The notes beneath the pieces are model-generated. The model saw only the letters and a list, made by a program, of their open reading frames with translations, was not told where the DNA came from and made no database searches. Positions 16,306-25,828 of a stretch of DNA of 49,541 nucleotides are shown here, one piece after another. The position numbers were made by a program, and so were the translations under genes. Numbering within the stretch: position 1 is the stretch's first letter; each line of letters begins with the position of its first letter. This stretch comes from CAWUIO01 sp963922455 (lineage in GTDB: Bacteria; Bacteroidota; Bacteroidia; Cytophagales; Microscillaceae), in contig CAWUIO010000044.1 of the NCBI GenBank assembly GCA_963922455.1, forward strand, positions 1-49,541. The letters run 5' to 3'.

Positions 16306-16737
16306 GTAAAAAATGACAAAGAAGGTGTTCCAAAACCCCAAGAGGAAGGCCGGGACGTATAAGCACAGAAATGGGTCGCCTTTATGATATAAAATAAATT
16401 AGTAACTGGACAAGTTCAATACACGTTACGAATAGAATTAGTATTATCAAAGGGCTCGTCATTTGTCTCATTCTACTTGATTTAATAATCAATTGTTGCT
16501 TTGATCTAATAAATACCAATAAAATTGACTTTGATCGCCAGTAAAAACAATTATCCTACATTTTTTAGCGAAAAATAACTTCAAACATAGGGCATGCCGT
16601 CATGAAACCCAAATAAATCTACCAGAATTTTCCCGGAGTGGAACACATTTTCCCAAAAAAGTCCATGCTTAGGTAAAAATGTCCTATCCACTTTAGATTT
16701 GGGCCAATTGGGAAATTCCAGGTATTTAGACTTATTT
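16306..16737. other. Intergenic region, no gene seen
   Basis: A 432-bp AT-rich stretch between the foldback element and the 3' end of the DnaJ-type gene. I see no credible coding frame, repeat or RNA in it. It could be the remains of a decayed gene, but no family is recognisable. Confidence 0.5.
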
Positions 16738-17619
16738 TTAGGAAGAAGGGGCCTTGCGGTGCTTTTCGGCCAGTCGGGTCCATTCGGCTTTTTCTTCCGG
16801 GCTCAAGTCTTCAGGGATTTGCACCAGGATCTTTAAATATAAGTCCCCCCGGGTATTGGGGTCTTTGTATTGGGGCATTCCTTTTCCCTTCAAGCGTAGT
16901 AATTTACCACTTTGATAGCCCGCCGGGATCTGGATTTGGATTTTCCCATTGATGGTGTTTACACGTATATTGCCTCCCTGCAAAGCGGTATAAAAATCTA
17001 CCGGAGCATCTTGGTACAGGTCATCTCCTTTCCGGGTAGTGGTACTACTGGGTTCAATAAGGATTTTTAAAAGTAAATCGCCTCGCTGACTGTGAGGGCT
17101 AGTCAGTTCTCCCTTCCCTTTGATGCGAAGCGTCTGCCCCTCTTGGATACCCGGCTTGATGCGGACGAGTAGATTTTGCCCCTCGTGTTGAAACGTTTTT
17201 TCGGCCCCTTTAAACGCTTCTAGCAAGTTAATACGCAGGCTCCGGTGTACATCTTCCCCTTTTTCTGGATTGGAGTCGGCATCATTTCCAAAAAACTTTT
17301 TGAAAAAGTTGGAGAAATTGCCCAGACGGTCTTCTAAGCCACTTAATATATCTTTTAAGTCAAAATTTAGGTCATCAAAATTGGCATCTTCCAGTTTTTT
17401 CCAATTAGCTCCCAACAAATCGTATTTACGGCGTTTGGAGGGGTCGCTTAAAACGGTGTAGGCTTCAGAAATTTCCTGGAATTTTAATTCGGCTTCTCGA
17501 TTGCCCTTATTTTTATCCGGGTGGTATTTGAGGGCCATTTGACGGTAGGCTTTTTTGATATCATCGGCACTGGCACTGCGCTTAATGCCCAAGAGGGCAT
17601 AATAATCTTTATATTCCAT
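16738..17619 (-). CDS. DnaJ-type co-chaperone (CbpA-like, no zinc finger)
   Basis: A 293-aa class II Hsp40. The J domain covers residues 5-68 with the HPD motif at 33-35 (KYHPDKNKG). A linker of about 60 residues rich in Asp, Asn and Phe follows, then a DnaJ C-terminal substrate-binding region from about 120 (LRINLLEAFKGAEKTF, LLVRIKPGIQEGQTLRIKGKG, LLRLKGKGMPQYKDPNTRGDLYLKI). The four CxxCxGxG zinc repeats of classical DnaJ are absent, as in CbpA. It would stimulate a cytoplasmic DnaK. Divergent from comM, with about 250 bp between. Confidence 0.92.
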   Translation of the reverse strand: MEYKDYYALLGIKRSASADDIKKAYRQMALKYHPDKNKGNREAELKFQEISEAYTVLSDPSKRRKYDLLGANWKKLEDANFDDLNFDLKDILSGLEDRLGNFSNFFKKFFGNDADSNPEKGEDVHRSLRINLLEAFKGAEKTFQHEGQNLLVRIKPGIQEGQTLRIKGKGELTSPHSQRGDLLLKILIEPSSTTTRKGDDLYQDAPVDFYTALQGGNIRVNTINGKIQIQIPAGYQSGKLLRLKGKGMPQYKDPNTRGDLYLKILVQIPEDLSPEEKAEWTRLAEKHRKAPSS

Positions 17620-17868
17620 AGGTATGGTATCTCAATTAGGTCTGATATGTAAACGAAACGATCAAATAAAAGTATAACATTTCTGGCAGGCCCGGATACC
17701 GAAAATGCTAGCTACTTCTATTTTACTTTGATAACCTAGACGTATTACTCGGGTAGCTAAAATAAAAATTGAAATGAAAAAACAGGAATAGAATCCCAGC
17801 TTCTTGGCAAAACGCTCATTTTTTTTTAAAATTCACTTTGGAAGTAGCCCAAATTAATTCAACTACGC

Positions 17869-19407
17869 ATGCTAGCAAAAACGTATGGCTGTGCCGTCTA
17901 CGGTATTGATGCCAATTTAATCACCATTGAGGTGAGTGTCTCCAAAGGCACCAAATTTCATATGGTAGGCCTCCCCGATAATGCAGTAAAAGAAAGTCAA
18001 CAGCGGGTCGAGGCAGCCATCAAACATTTGCAGTTTCAATATCCCCGACAAAAAATCGTGGTCAATCTGGCCCCAGCCGATATTCGTAAGGAAGGGGCTT
18101 CGTATGATCTGGCGATTGCCATGGGTATTTTAAAAGCCTCGGGCCAGGTACAGGCCGAAAATTCGGAGGAGTACCTTATTATGGGCGAATTAGCCTTGGA
18201 CGGGAACGTGAGACCTATCCGAGGGGTACTGCCCATTGCTATTGAGGCCCGAAAACAAGGGTATGCAGGCTTCATCTTGCCCGAGGAAAATGCGGCCGAA
18301 GCCTCTATTGTCAATAACCTGAAGGTAATCCCGGTGAGTGATTTGCGAGAGGCCATCGAGTTTTTAGAGGGAAGCCGGGAAATAACCCCCCGAGTGAGCG
18401 ATACCCGAGATTTATTTTTTGCCACCCTCAATGCTTATGAATACGATTTTGCCAATGTGCAAGGCCAAGAAAATATCAAACGAGCCTTAGAAATTGCCGC
18501 TGCCGGGAGTCATAATGTGATCATGATTGGCCCCCCAGGAGCTGGTAAGACGATGTTGGCCAAGCGATTACCTTCCATATTGCCTCCTCTAACCTTACAC
18601 GAAGCCCTCGAGACAACCAAGATACACTCAGTAGCCGGTAGGCTGCAAGAGGACAGCTCTCTCATCAATTTACGCCCCTTTCGCTCACCGCACCATACCA
18701 TAAGCGATGTAGCCTTGGTAGGGGGAGGGGGCATCCCACAACCCGGGGAGATTTCCCTAGCGCATAATGGAGTCCTTTTTTTAGATGAGCTGCCCGAATT
18801 TAAACGGACGGTCCTGGAAGTGATGCGCCAGCCCTTAGAAGAACGAAGAGTGAGCATTTCCCGAGCGCGGATTTCCTTGGAGTTTCCGGCCAACTTTATG
18901 CTGATCGCCAGCATGAACCCCTGCCCCTGTGGATACTATAATCACCCCGATAAAGAATGTGTGTGTAGCCCGGGAGTCGTACAACGCTATCTGAGCCGGA
19001 TCAGTGGCCCTTTGTTGGACCGGATTGACCTGCATATTGAAGTAACGCCGGTTTCTTTTGAAGAAATGACCTCCGAACGTAAGAATGAAAGTAGCTCCGA
19101 GATCCGAGACCGGGTGATCCAGGCCCGGGAAAGACAAATTGAGCGCTTTTCTGAGCGCAAAAGCATCCACTCCAATGCGATGATGCCCTCGGCCATGGTC
19201 AAAGACCTGTGCCGTATAGATAGCGCGGGAAAAAATATGCTGCAAAAAGCCATGGAAAGATTGGGGCTATCGGCTCGGGCTTATGATCGCATTTTGAAGG
19301 TATCCCGGACCATTGCCGATCTGGCAGATAGTGAAACCATTCGCAATGAGCACTTGGCCGAGGCGATACAATACCGCAGTTTGGATAGAGATAACTGGGC
19401 GAGTTGA
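17869..19407 (+). CDS. comM: YifB/ComM family Mg-chelatase-like AAA+ ATPase
   Basis: A 512-aa protein of full family length. The N-terminal Lon-like domain (KFHMVGLPDNAVKESQQRVE, then NLAPADIRKEGASYDLAIA) is followed by a magnesium-chelatase-type AAA+ module with Walker A GPPGAGKTML near residue 221, FRSPHHTISDVALVGGG near 266, Walker B LFLDELPEF near 303, the cysteine cluster CPCGYYNHPDKECVCS near 349-364, and a C-terminal domain ending in SLDRDNW. ComM is a hexameric helicase that promotes branch migration during natural transformation in proteobacteria; the role in Bacteroidota is inferred. The ATG at 17869 is preceded by an AT-rich leader. Confidence 0.93.
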   Translation: MLAKTYGCAVYGIDANLITIEVSVSKGTKFHMVGLPDNAVKESQQRVEAAIKHLQFQYPRQKIVVNLAPADIRKEGASYDLAIAMGILKASGQVQAENSEEYLIMGELALDGNVRPIRGVLPIAIEARKQGYAGFILPEENAAEASIVNNLKVIPVSDLREAIEFLEGSREITPRVSDTRDLFFATLNAYEYDFANVQGQENIKRALEIAAAGSHNVIMIGPPGAGKTMLAKRLPSILPPLTLHEALETTKIHSVAGRLQEDSSLINLRPFRSPHHTISDVALVGGGGIPQPGEISLAHNGVLFLDELPEFKRTVLEVMRQPLEERRVSISRARISLEFPANFMLIASMNPCPCGYYNHPDKECVCSPGVVQRYLSRISGPLLDRIDLHIEVTPVSFEEMTSERKNESSSEIRDRVIQARERQIERFSERKSIHSNAMMPSAMVKDLCRIDSAGKNMLQKAMERLGLSARAYDRILKVSRTIADLADSETIRNEHLAEAIQYRSLDRDNWAS

Positions 19408-19488
19408 AATAATTCCACATTTTAAGCCAAAATCCTTAGCTAAATTTTATATTTACGAATATCCTATTAACCCCAAATCTTTAAACTG

Positions 19489-19698
19489 ATGCATACCGTA
19501 CAATTTAAAACCTTTGTAAATACAGGGGAAAATACTCCCCAAGAACTAACGGTTGAGTACATTCCAGAGTCGGATATGATAATTTTCTCCATCGACGGCC
19601 ACGAAATTTTTAATTCGCCCTACACGCAAAGTTTAGAGGCGGTCATCGGGGGGATTACTACTATACGTAGCATCAAAGCCGAAAACGAAATTATTTAA
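19489..19698 (+). CDS. Small conserved-looking protein of unknown function
   Basis: A 69-aa acidic protein (MHTVQFKTFVNTGENTP...) with alternating strand-like segments and no cysteine, signal peptide or membrane helix. I recognise no family. It begins 81 nt after comM on the same strand, with a clear ATG and a stop at 19698, and its codon use resembles the neighbours. It may be cotranscribed with comM or with the radical SAM gene 153 nt downstream. Confidence 0.6.
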   Translation: MHTVQFKTFVNTGENTPQELTVEYIPESDMIIFSIDGHEIFNSPYTQSLEAVIGGITTIRSIKAENEII

Positions 19699-19851
19699 GT
19701 TCTCCCATTTATTCGGGCGCAGGTTTGGGCTTTGGCTTAAACCTGATTTTTTTTGGCCGATTTCTTACAAGCAAGGCTGGGAATGGCAGGATGGATCGTA
19801 TTTTTGTTTTCATTTCGTTGATACCTTAGCTACCATCCTGAAAAACCCACT

Positions 19852-20892
19852 ATGCGAATCCCTCCGGTATGGCTTGACCAAAGCCAATTGTTACGTAAAC
19901 TCAACTACCAACGTTTGCGTAATGGCTTTGCTTTGTACCAAAGTTATCAGAAAACCCGCCAGAGCGGAAAAGTGGAAATTGGAGGCTGGCCCATGAGCTT
20001 GGCCGTGGAGCCAACTACGGCTTGCAATTTGCGTTGCCCCCACTGCCCTAGTGGTTTACGAAGCTTTGAACGGCCAACCGGGCGAATGAACCTGGATTTA
20101 TACCGGGACATTTTGGACCAAGTCGCTCCGCATTTGCTTTATCTTACCCTATATTTTCAAGGAGAGCCCTATATCCATCCCCAGTTTTTGGATATGGTTT
20201 CGTATGCCCGGAAAAAAAATATTTATACAGCCACCTCCAGTAATGCCCACTTTTTGGACGATGATCGGGCCCGGCAAACGGTGGAGTCGGGATTAAACCG
20301 GATAGTTGTCTCGATTGACGGCACTACCCAGGCCAGTTATGCCCATTACCGGGTGGGAGGTAAACTTGAGAAAGTAATCGAGGGCACCCGAAACCTGATC
20401 GCTTGGAAGAAAAAACTTAAGCGGAGCACCCCGCACGTGATCTTTCAATTTATCGTATTTAAAAGCAATCAGCACCAAATTCAAGATATTCGGAAGTTGG
20501 CTCGGGAACTGAAGGTAGATGCCTTGCAAATCAAAACGGCCCAGATATATGACCTGGAAAATGCCGATAATTGGGTGCCTGAAGAGGAGTCGCTTAGCCG
20601 CTACGCTCGGAATGACCAAGGCAAATTTCAGATTAAAAACGAGCTGCTTAACCATTGCTGGCGCATGTGGCAAGGCTGTGTGCTCACCTGGGATGGAAAA
20701 GTAGTACCCTGTTGTTTTGATAAAGATGCCCAGCATAGTTTGGGGGATTTGCAGCAGCAATCGTTTGCTGATATTTGGTGGGGGGCAAAATATCAGGGTT
20801 TTCGAGAGCAATTGTTTCGGTCTCGCCGCAATATCGACATCTGTCAAAACTGTACCGAGGGAACCCGCGTATTTGCGTCCCCTCCAGACTAA
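19852..20892 (+). CDS. Radical SAM/SPASM domain protein
   Basis: A 346-aa protein. The radical SAM [4Fe-4S] motif is C58-N-L-R-C62-P-H-C65, preceded by the AVEPTTA strand. The C-terminal SPASM region provides auxiliary-cluster cysteines: CWRMWQGC near 268-275, VPCCFDK near 284-290 and CQNC near 333-336. Such proteins reductively cleave S-adenosylmethionine and modify peptides, proteins or small molecules. The substrate is not evident; no typical precursor peptide lies next to it. The start MRIPPVWLDQSQLL seems right, because the SAM domain begins near residue 48 as is usual. Confidence 0.87.
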   Translation: MRIPPVWLDQSQLLRKLNYQRLRNGFALYQSYQKTRQSGKVEIGGWPMSLAVEPTTACNLRCPHCPSGLRSFERPTGRMNLDLYRDILDQVAPHLLYLTLYFQGEPYIHPQFLDMVSYARKKNIYTATSSNAHFLDDDRARQTVESGLNRIVVSIDGTTQASYAHYRVGGKLEKVIEGTRNLIAWKKKLKRSTPHVIFQFIVFKSNQHQIQDIRKLARELKVDALQIKTAQIYDLENADNWVPEEESLSRYARNDQGKFQIKNELLNHCWRMWQGCVLTWDGKVVPCCFDKDAQHSLGDLQQQSFADIWWGAKYQGFREQLFRSRRNIDICQNCTEGTRVFASPPD

Positions 20893-20927
20893 ACCCTTGG
20901 GCATGCCTTCGGGGAACTCATCTTGGC

Positions 20928-21059
20928 CTGTCTGAAAAGCTAGCAAGCTTGGAAAGAGGAGACCCGTTTATTTTGAAAGCCTCAAAAGAAAAAATCAGGG
21001 GCTTGCTACAAATAGGGAGTTCTGAGGGGCTAAGGTTACTATATTGGCTTTTCGGTCAG
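20928..21059. mobile_element. MITE-like element with CTGTCYGAAAAGC ends, intact copy
   Basis: A 132-bp element bounded by inverted ends CTGTCTGAAAAGC (20928-20940) and GCTTTTCGGTCAG (21047-21059). The 10-bp direct repeat GGAACTCATC lies outside both ends (20913-20922 and 21065-21074), consistent with a target duplication of the length made by IS4-type transposases. No open frame. A second, split copy is at 25829-26106; the last 54 bp of the two copies differ at three positions. Confidence 0.75.
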
Positions 21060-21206
21060 TCTTAGGAACTCATCCTATCGCCCCCCGTGTTTCCAATACG
21101 TATTTTTGAAGCGCTCATTCTTTTCCTTCCTTGGCAAACAAGCTGCTTCAAAGCGGGTTTTTATTTGTATATTGGGTAAAGAAATTATTCAAGGGATTAT
21201 TGGTAT

Positions 21207-21333
21207 GGCTTAGGGATAGAGCGGCCTGTTTGAGCCCGCCGCTGGCTGTGGGCAAGCTGGCGAGTAGCGAAAGCCCGACCCGCTGGGCATTATCTTTCAT
21301 AAAGAAGCCCATGCGCCACAGCGGGGAAGCCCC
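21207..21333 (-). repeat. Structured intergenic repeat, subfamily 1, copy E
   Basis: Ends GGGGCTT and AAGCC pair. Long stem CCCGCTG (21279-21285) with CAGCGGG (21319-21325); the loop has inner pairs GGC/GCC and TCTTT/AAAGA. Inner stem CGCC/GGCG. It lies 53 bp upstream of the VWA gene, antisense to it. Together with the MITE-like element it fills the 493-bp gap after the radical SAM gene. Confidence 0.9.
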
Positions 21334-21385
21334 GGTAATTTTTCTGTATTCCTCAGTTTAAGCAGCATTATAAAACTAATTTGAT

Positions 21386-22483
21386 ATGCAAGGCTATCGT
21401 TTTCAGAAGTTTGTACCTCAAACTGGTCAGCAAGGGGCCAATTTTGACAAGCTCTTTGATATTTTTAAGCAATTACTTACCATCACTTCGGGGGATGTTA
21501 GTGAAGCCCTCCATTGGCTCAACAACCTGGATAAGCAATATAACCTCACCGACGATGATTACGGAATAGGTGATTTTATTGAAGATCTTAAAAAGAAGGG
21601 ATACATCACAGAAGAAGAAGGTACGGGGCAATTGAGCATGACGGCCAAGAGTGAGATCAGTATTCGCAGAAGTGCCTTGGAGGAAGTTTTTGGGAAATTG
21701 AAGCGTCACCGCGGGGGGAACCACCATACCAATTACTCAGGCCCCGGAGATGAGGCCAGTACGGATATGCGCCGCTACCAATTTGGCGACAATATTGAAA
21801 ACATCTCCATGACCGATTCTATCCGGAACGCCCAGATTAACCACGGTATCGGAGATTTTACCTTGCTGGACAATGATATCGAGATGCGAGACTCGGAGTT
21901 TAAAGCGCAAACCTCGACGGTCTTGATGATTGATATCTCCCACTCAATGATCCTTTACGGGGAAGACCGTATCACGCCCGCCAAAAAAGTAGCTATGGCC
22001 CTTGCCGAGTTGATTACCACCCGCTACCCCAAGGATACCCTGGACATTATTGTCTTTGGGAATGACTCTTGGCAAATTCAGATCAAAGACCTGCCTTATT
22101 TACAAGTAGGGCCCTATCATACCAATACCATTGCGGGTTTGGAGCTGGCCATGGACCTCCTGCGCCGTCGTAAAAATCAAAATAAGCAGATTTTTATGAT
22201 CACCGATGGGAAACCCACCTGCATGAAAGTGGGGATTAAGTATTACAAAAACAGCTTTGGCCTGGATAAGAAAATCCTCAACAAAACCTTGACCTTGGCC
22301 GCCCAGTGCCGCAAGATTAAAATTCCGATTACCACCTTTATGATTGCTTCGGACACGTATTTGCAAGAATTTGTCCGCGAATTTACCCAAGTAAACCGGG
22401 GAAAGGCCTATTATAGTGATCTCAACAACCTGGGGAACTTTATCTTTGAAGATTACCAGCGCAATCGCCGTAAGAACGTTTAA
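21386..22483 (+). CDS. VWA (von Willebrand factor A) domain protein
   Basis: A 365-aa soluble protein without signal peptide. The C-terminal half is a VWA domain with the metal-ion-dependent adhesion site: D183-I-S185-H-S187 in LMIDISHSM, a Thr candidate in GPYHTNTIAGLELA near residue 255, and MITDGKPTCM near 272. The N-terminal half is helical and charged, with no known domain. In Bacteroidota such proteins commonly work with MoxR-type or magnesium-chelatase-type ATPases; none is adjacent here, although ComM is 2 kb upstream. It directly precedes gldG (134-nt gap), a place where gldF is usually found. Confidence 0.85.
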   Translation: MQGYRFQKFVPQTGQQGANFDKLFDIFKQLLTITSGDVSEALHWLNNLDKQYNLTDDDYGIGDFIEDLKKKGYITEEEGTGQLSMTAKSEISIRRSALEEVFGKLKRHRGGNHHTNYSGPGDEASTDMRRYQFGDNIENISMTDSIRNAQINHGIGDFTLLDNDIEMRDSEFKAQTSTVLMIDISHSMILYGEDRITPAKKVAMALAELITTRYPKDTLDIIVFGNDSWQIQIKDLPYLQVGPYHTNTIAGLELAMDLLRRRKNQNKQIFMITDGKPTCMKVGIKYYKNSFGLDKKILNKTLTLAAQCRKIKIPITTFMIASDTYLQEFVREFTQVNRGKAYYSDLNNLGNFIFEDYQRNRRKNV

Positions 22484-22617
22484 GGGGCCAAGAAGGGGAT
22501 TTCTTAGCTTTTTTGTGGCTAAATCCTACATGTATGTTCCGGTTTTTGGCCAAGATCCCGTGGTTAAGTATACATTTCCTGGCTTAATTTGCGTTTTGGG
22601 CTAACAAGGATTGCTAT

Positions 22618-24318
22618 ATGAAGAAAAAAGATATCCAAAATTTTATACTGGGTTTGGTGGTTGTATTGGCTATCAATTGGTTGGCAGCCCAGTACTTTTT
22701 TCGTTGGGACTTGACGGAAGAAAAACGCTACACCATTAGCGAGCCCACGCGAAATATTCTCCAAGATTTGGAAGGGGAAGTCTACGTAAAGGTCTACCTC
22801 GAAGGAGACCTTCCGGCGGGGTTTCAACGCTTGAAAAAAGGCGTACAAGAAACCTTGGATGAGTTTAAAATCTATGCCGGGAAGCGCCTCAAATATCGGT
22901 TTATCAATCCCGAAACGGCGTACTCGAATGCTGAAGAACAAAGAGCCTTTTACCAAAACTTGTTTGAGCAAGGCCTCAGCCCTACCGATATTTATGACCG
23001 CCGGGGAGATGAGCGGGTGCAAAAGCGGATTATTCCAGGAGCGGTGCTTTCTTACGTAAGCGATGATGGGGAGCAACAATTTGAAACCTCGGCTACTCTG
23101 TTTAAAGCAATCGACCAGCGGGTCCAAAATGCCATGGGCCCCGAGCAAATCCTGAATCAATCGGTAGAAAATACCGAGTTTAACCTCATTTCGGCTATTC
23201 GGCGCTTGGTGATCAAGGAAAAAAAGAAAATCGGGATAAGCCTGGGCCACGGGGAGCTTAGCAACCCACAATTGGCCACGGCCATCACCCGTTTGCAGGA
23301 ATATTATGACGTGTTTCGGGTGCCTTTGCCCTTAGAGCCTTCCATTAAAGAGGGACTGGATGCGATATTGGTAGCCAAGCCAGATACCGCCTTTTCGGAT
23401 GAGGATAAGTATAAGCTTGACCAGTTTATCATGGGAGGGGGGAAAGCCCTCTTCTTTGTAGATGTGGTAAGCCTGCATATGGATAGTGTCATCCGGGACA
23501 AAGGAGCCTATACTTTTCCGGTGGAACATAACCTGCTAGATATGTTCTTCCGGTATGGGGTTCGTTTAAATCCTAATTTGATTAAGGACCTCAATGCCGG
23601 TTTAATTCCGATTGTAGTAGGAAATTTGACCAATGAACAACCCAACATTCAACCCATCCCTTGGCAGTATTATCCTTTGATTAATACCTATTCCCGGCAC
23701 CCCATTGTCAAAAACCTGGGGCCGGTACAAAGTCGGTTTGTGAGCACCATCGATACGGTCAAGGCCGCAGGGATACTCAAGACACCTTTACTATTTGCCT
23801 CTCGTTATTCACAAGTACGGGCTACACCTGCCTATGTGAGCTATGAAGAGGAGAGGAAAAGGCCCGACCCGGCCCAGTATAACCAGGGGCCTTTACCCAT
23901 TGCCTACTTACTGGAAGGAGAATTTGAGTCGATGTTTACCTCGCGAAGTTTTAGCCAAAGGCCGGGTTTTCAGGGGAAAAGCCCGTTTACCCGGATTTTG
24001 ATCTGCTCGGATGGCGATCTAATTCGTAATCGCATCAATTCGCAGACCGGGGAGCCCATTCCATTAGGCTTGGACGAAATCCGGAAGACGACTTTTGACA
24101 ATGCCGAATTTCTCATCAATGCCGTAGACTTTATGCTGGACGATAAAGGGGTCATTTTGGCCAAAAATAAGGAAGTAGTACTGCGCCCCTTAGACAAATT
24201 ACGCCTCAAAAATGAGAAGCAATCTTGGCAAGTATTCAATTTGCTAGTACCCGTGGGGTTTATTGTGTTATTCGGACTTGTTAATTTTTGGGTCCGTCAC
24301 CGTCGCTATACCGGTTAA
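22618..24318 (+). CDS. gldG: Gliding-motility ABC transporter auxiliary protein GldG
   Basis: A 566-aa protein with an N-terminal membrane helix (about residues 9-26), a long extracytoplasmic part and a C-terminal helix (about 540-559), the GldG architecture. The start of the soluble part, DLTEEKRYTISEPTRNIL, and the following VYVKVYLEGDLPAGFQRL are the usual family opening. GldG acts with the permease GldF and ATPase GldA in an ABC transporter needed for gliding in Flavobacterium johnsoniae; its substrate is unknown. GldF and GldA are not encoded next to it here. Confidence 0.93.
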   Translation: MKKKDIQNFILGLVVVLAINWLAAQYFFRWDLTEEKRYTISEPTRNILQDLEGEVYVKVYLEGDLPAGFQRLKKGVQETLDEFKIYAGKRLKYRFINPETAYSNAEEQRAFYQNLFEQGLSPTDIYDRRGDERVQKRIIPGAVLSYVSDDGEQQFETSATLFKAIDQRVQNAMGPEQILNQSVENTEFNLISAIRRLVIKEKKKIGISLGHGELSNPQLATAITRLQEYYDVFRVPLPLEPSIKEGLDAILVAKPDTAFSDEDKYKLDQFIMGGGKALFFVDVVSLHMDSVIRDKGAYTFPVEHNLLDMFFRYGVRLNPNLIKDLNAGLIPIVVGNLTNEQPNIQPIPWQYYPLINTYSRHPIVKNLGPVQSRFVSTIDTVKAAGILKTPLLFASRYSQVRATPAYVSYEEERKRPDPAQYNQGPLPIAYLLEGEFESMFTSRSFSQRPGFQGKSPFTRILICSDGDLIRNRINSQTGEPIPLGLDEIRKTTFDNAEFLINAVDFMLDDKGVILAKNKEVVLRPLDKLRLKNEKQSWQVFNLLVPVGFIVLFGLVNFWVRHRRYTG

Positions 24319-24482
24319 ACTTTCTCCGGGAAGCTATACAACAAAGCCCAGTAGCCTACCGTATTAAAAATGCGGTCTTGTGTCTAAAAGCATTTGACAG
24401 CCTTATATCTAAATTCCCGAAGTAGGGAATTTTTTTTCCAAAAATGACTCCATGTGACAATAACCACATTATTCTCAATTGT

Positions 24483-25664
24483 ATGAAAAACACCAAGTTG
24501 CTCCCTTTATTTTTTCTATTTGTATGTATGCTTTTTGCCGGAAACCAGGTTTCGGCTTCTGAGGGGATTACCTTTTTCCAGGGTTCCTGGGAAGAATTGC
24601 TACAGGAAGCCAAAAAGCAAAATAAACCCATCTTTGTAGATGCCTATGCTACTTGGTGTGGCCCTTGTAAATATATGGACAAGTCGGTTTTTACCTTGCC
24701 CGATGTGGCCACCTATTATAATACCGAGTTTTTGAGTTATCGCTTGGATGTAGATGCCGAAAGTGCCTTGGCTCAAGAGTTTGAGATTACGGCCATGCCT
24801 ACCTATCTCTTTACCGATGCCGAGGGGAACGTATTTTACCGTATTACGGGGGCTATGGAAGGCCCTGAGTTTATCCAAGTCGGGAAAAATGCCCTGGCCA
24901 TCCCTTCTTTGGAGGAAAAATTTGCTACCGGAGACCGCTCACCCGATTTTATAAAGAAATACCTTTTGGCTCACAAAGAGGACGAAGCCGAGGAATACCG
25001 GGCTTTGGCCACCGAATACTTTAAAAATGTGCAGCCCGGAGCCTTAAAGGAGGAAGATAATTTTGTCTTGATGGCCCACTATATGTCAGATATCAAGGCC
25101 CATCCCGTCAATCATTTCTTAGCCAACTTTGATACGTATTCGGCCATAAATGAGCAATTGGCGCAGGAATTTGCCAACAACCTGCTCCTGTCTAATTTCA
25201 ATCAAGCAATCGACAACCGGGATATGTCCTACCTCAAAAATATGGAGTATGTCATCGGGCAAGTGAAGTCCTTGTTTACGGGCGTAAACCCGGAAATGAT
25301 GTCCAGCGCTTTTTATTTGAAGTATTACGAACATATTGAAGATTGGCCTACCTATGCCCAAAAAACGGTAGAACATTTTGAAAAATACGGCCGCGAGGAT
25401 GACGAATGGCTATACAGTGCCGGGTTTCAGTTTTACCAAAACGTAGAAGATAAGCCTGCTCTCGAGAAAATGGCAGGCTGGATGTGGGATGAAATCCAGG
25501 CAGAACCGGGCTACGCCAATCAATTCTTGTACGCGGGCATCTTGTCAAAGCTGGACCAGAAGGACAAGGCCTTGACCCACGCCCGCTTAGCGATGGAACT
25601 GGCCGAGCAAGACGGCGAAGTAGACACCTCCATCATCCAAGACTTGATTAACTCTTTACAATAG
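24483..25664 (+). CDS. Exported thioredoxin-fold protein
   Basis: A 393-aa protein. I choose the ATG at 24483 because it begins a clean signal peptide (MKNTKLLPLFFLFVCMLFA, cleavage near VSA); an earlier in-frame ATG at 24444 would place 13 polar residues before it. A thioredoxin domain covers about residues 25-140 with active site WCGPCK near 58-63 and the cis-proline loop EITAMPTYLF near 100. The remaining 250 residues are helical, with no recognised domain. Probably a periplasmic thiol-disulfide protein of the DsbD-gamma/thioredoxin-like group common in Bacteroidota. The stop codon TAG is followed 29 nt later by repeat copy J. Confidence 0.88.
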   Translation: MKNTKLLPLFFLFVCMLFAGNQVSASEGITFFQGSWEELLQEAKKQNKPIFVDAYATWCGPCKYMDKSVFTLPDVATYYNTEFLSYRLDVDAESALAQEFEITAMPTYLFTDAEGNVFYRITGAMEGPEFIQVGKNALAIPSLEEKFATGDRSPDFIKKYLLAHKEDEAEEYRALATEYFKNVQPGALKEEDNFVLMAHYMSDIKAHPVNHFLANFDTYSAINEQLAQEFANNLLLSNFNQAIDNRDMSYLKNMEYVIGQVKSLFTGVNPEMMSSAFYLKYYEHIEDWPTYAQKTVEHFEKYGREDDEWLYSAGFQFYQNVEDKPALEKMAGWMWDEIQAEPGYANQFLYAGILSKLDQKDKALTHARLAMELAEQDGEVDTSIIQDLINSLQ

Positions 25665-25828
25665 TCTCCAAAAGAATTGTAAAAAAATATTTTGGGGCTT
25701 CCCGGCGCAGGGGAGTCCCTTTTTTTGTTGGGAAGTAGGTGCCAGCGCCGGGCGGGCTACCCAGGCAAGCCGGCCCCGGCCCCCGCGCATCCCACGGCGG
25801 TCTCCGCCCTTCGGGTGGGTATCTAGGG

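Noticed and set aside
19489..20892. Small 69-aa protein next to a radical SAM/SPASM gene as a possible peptide natural product (RiPP) pair
   Set aside because: The small protein has no leader-core layout, no Cys, Gly or repeat-rich core, and no transporter or protease gene follows. It looks like an ordinary small folded protein.
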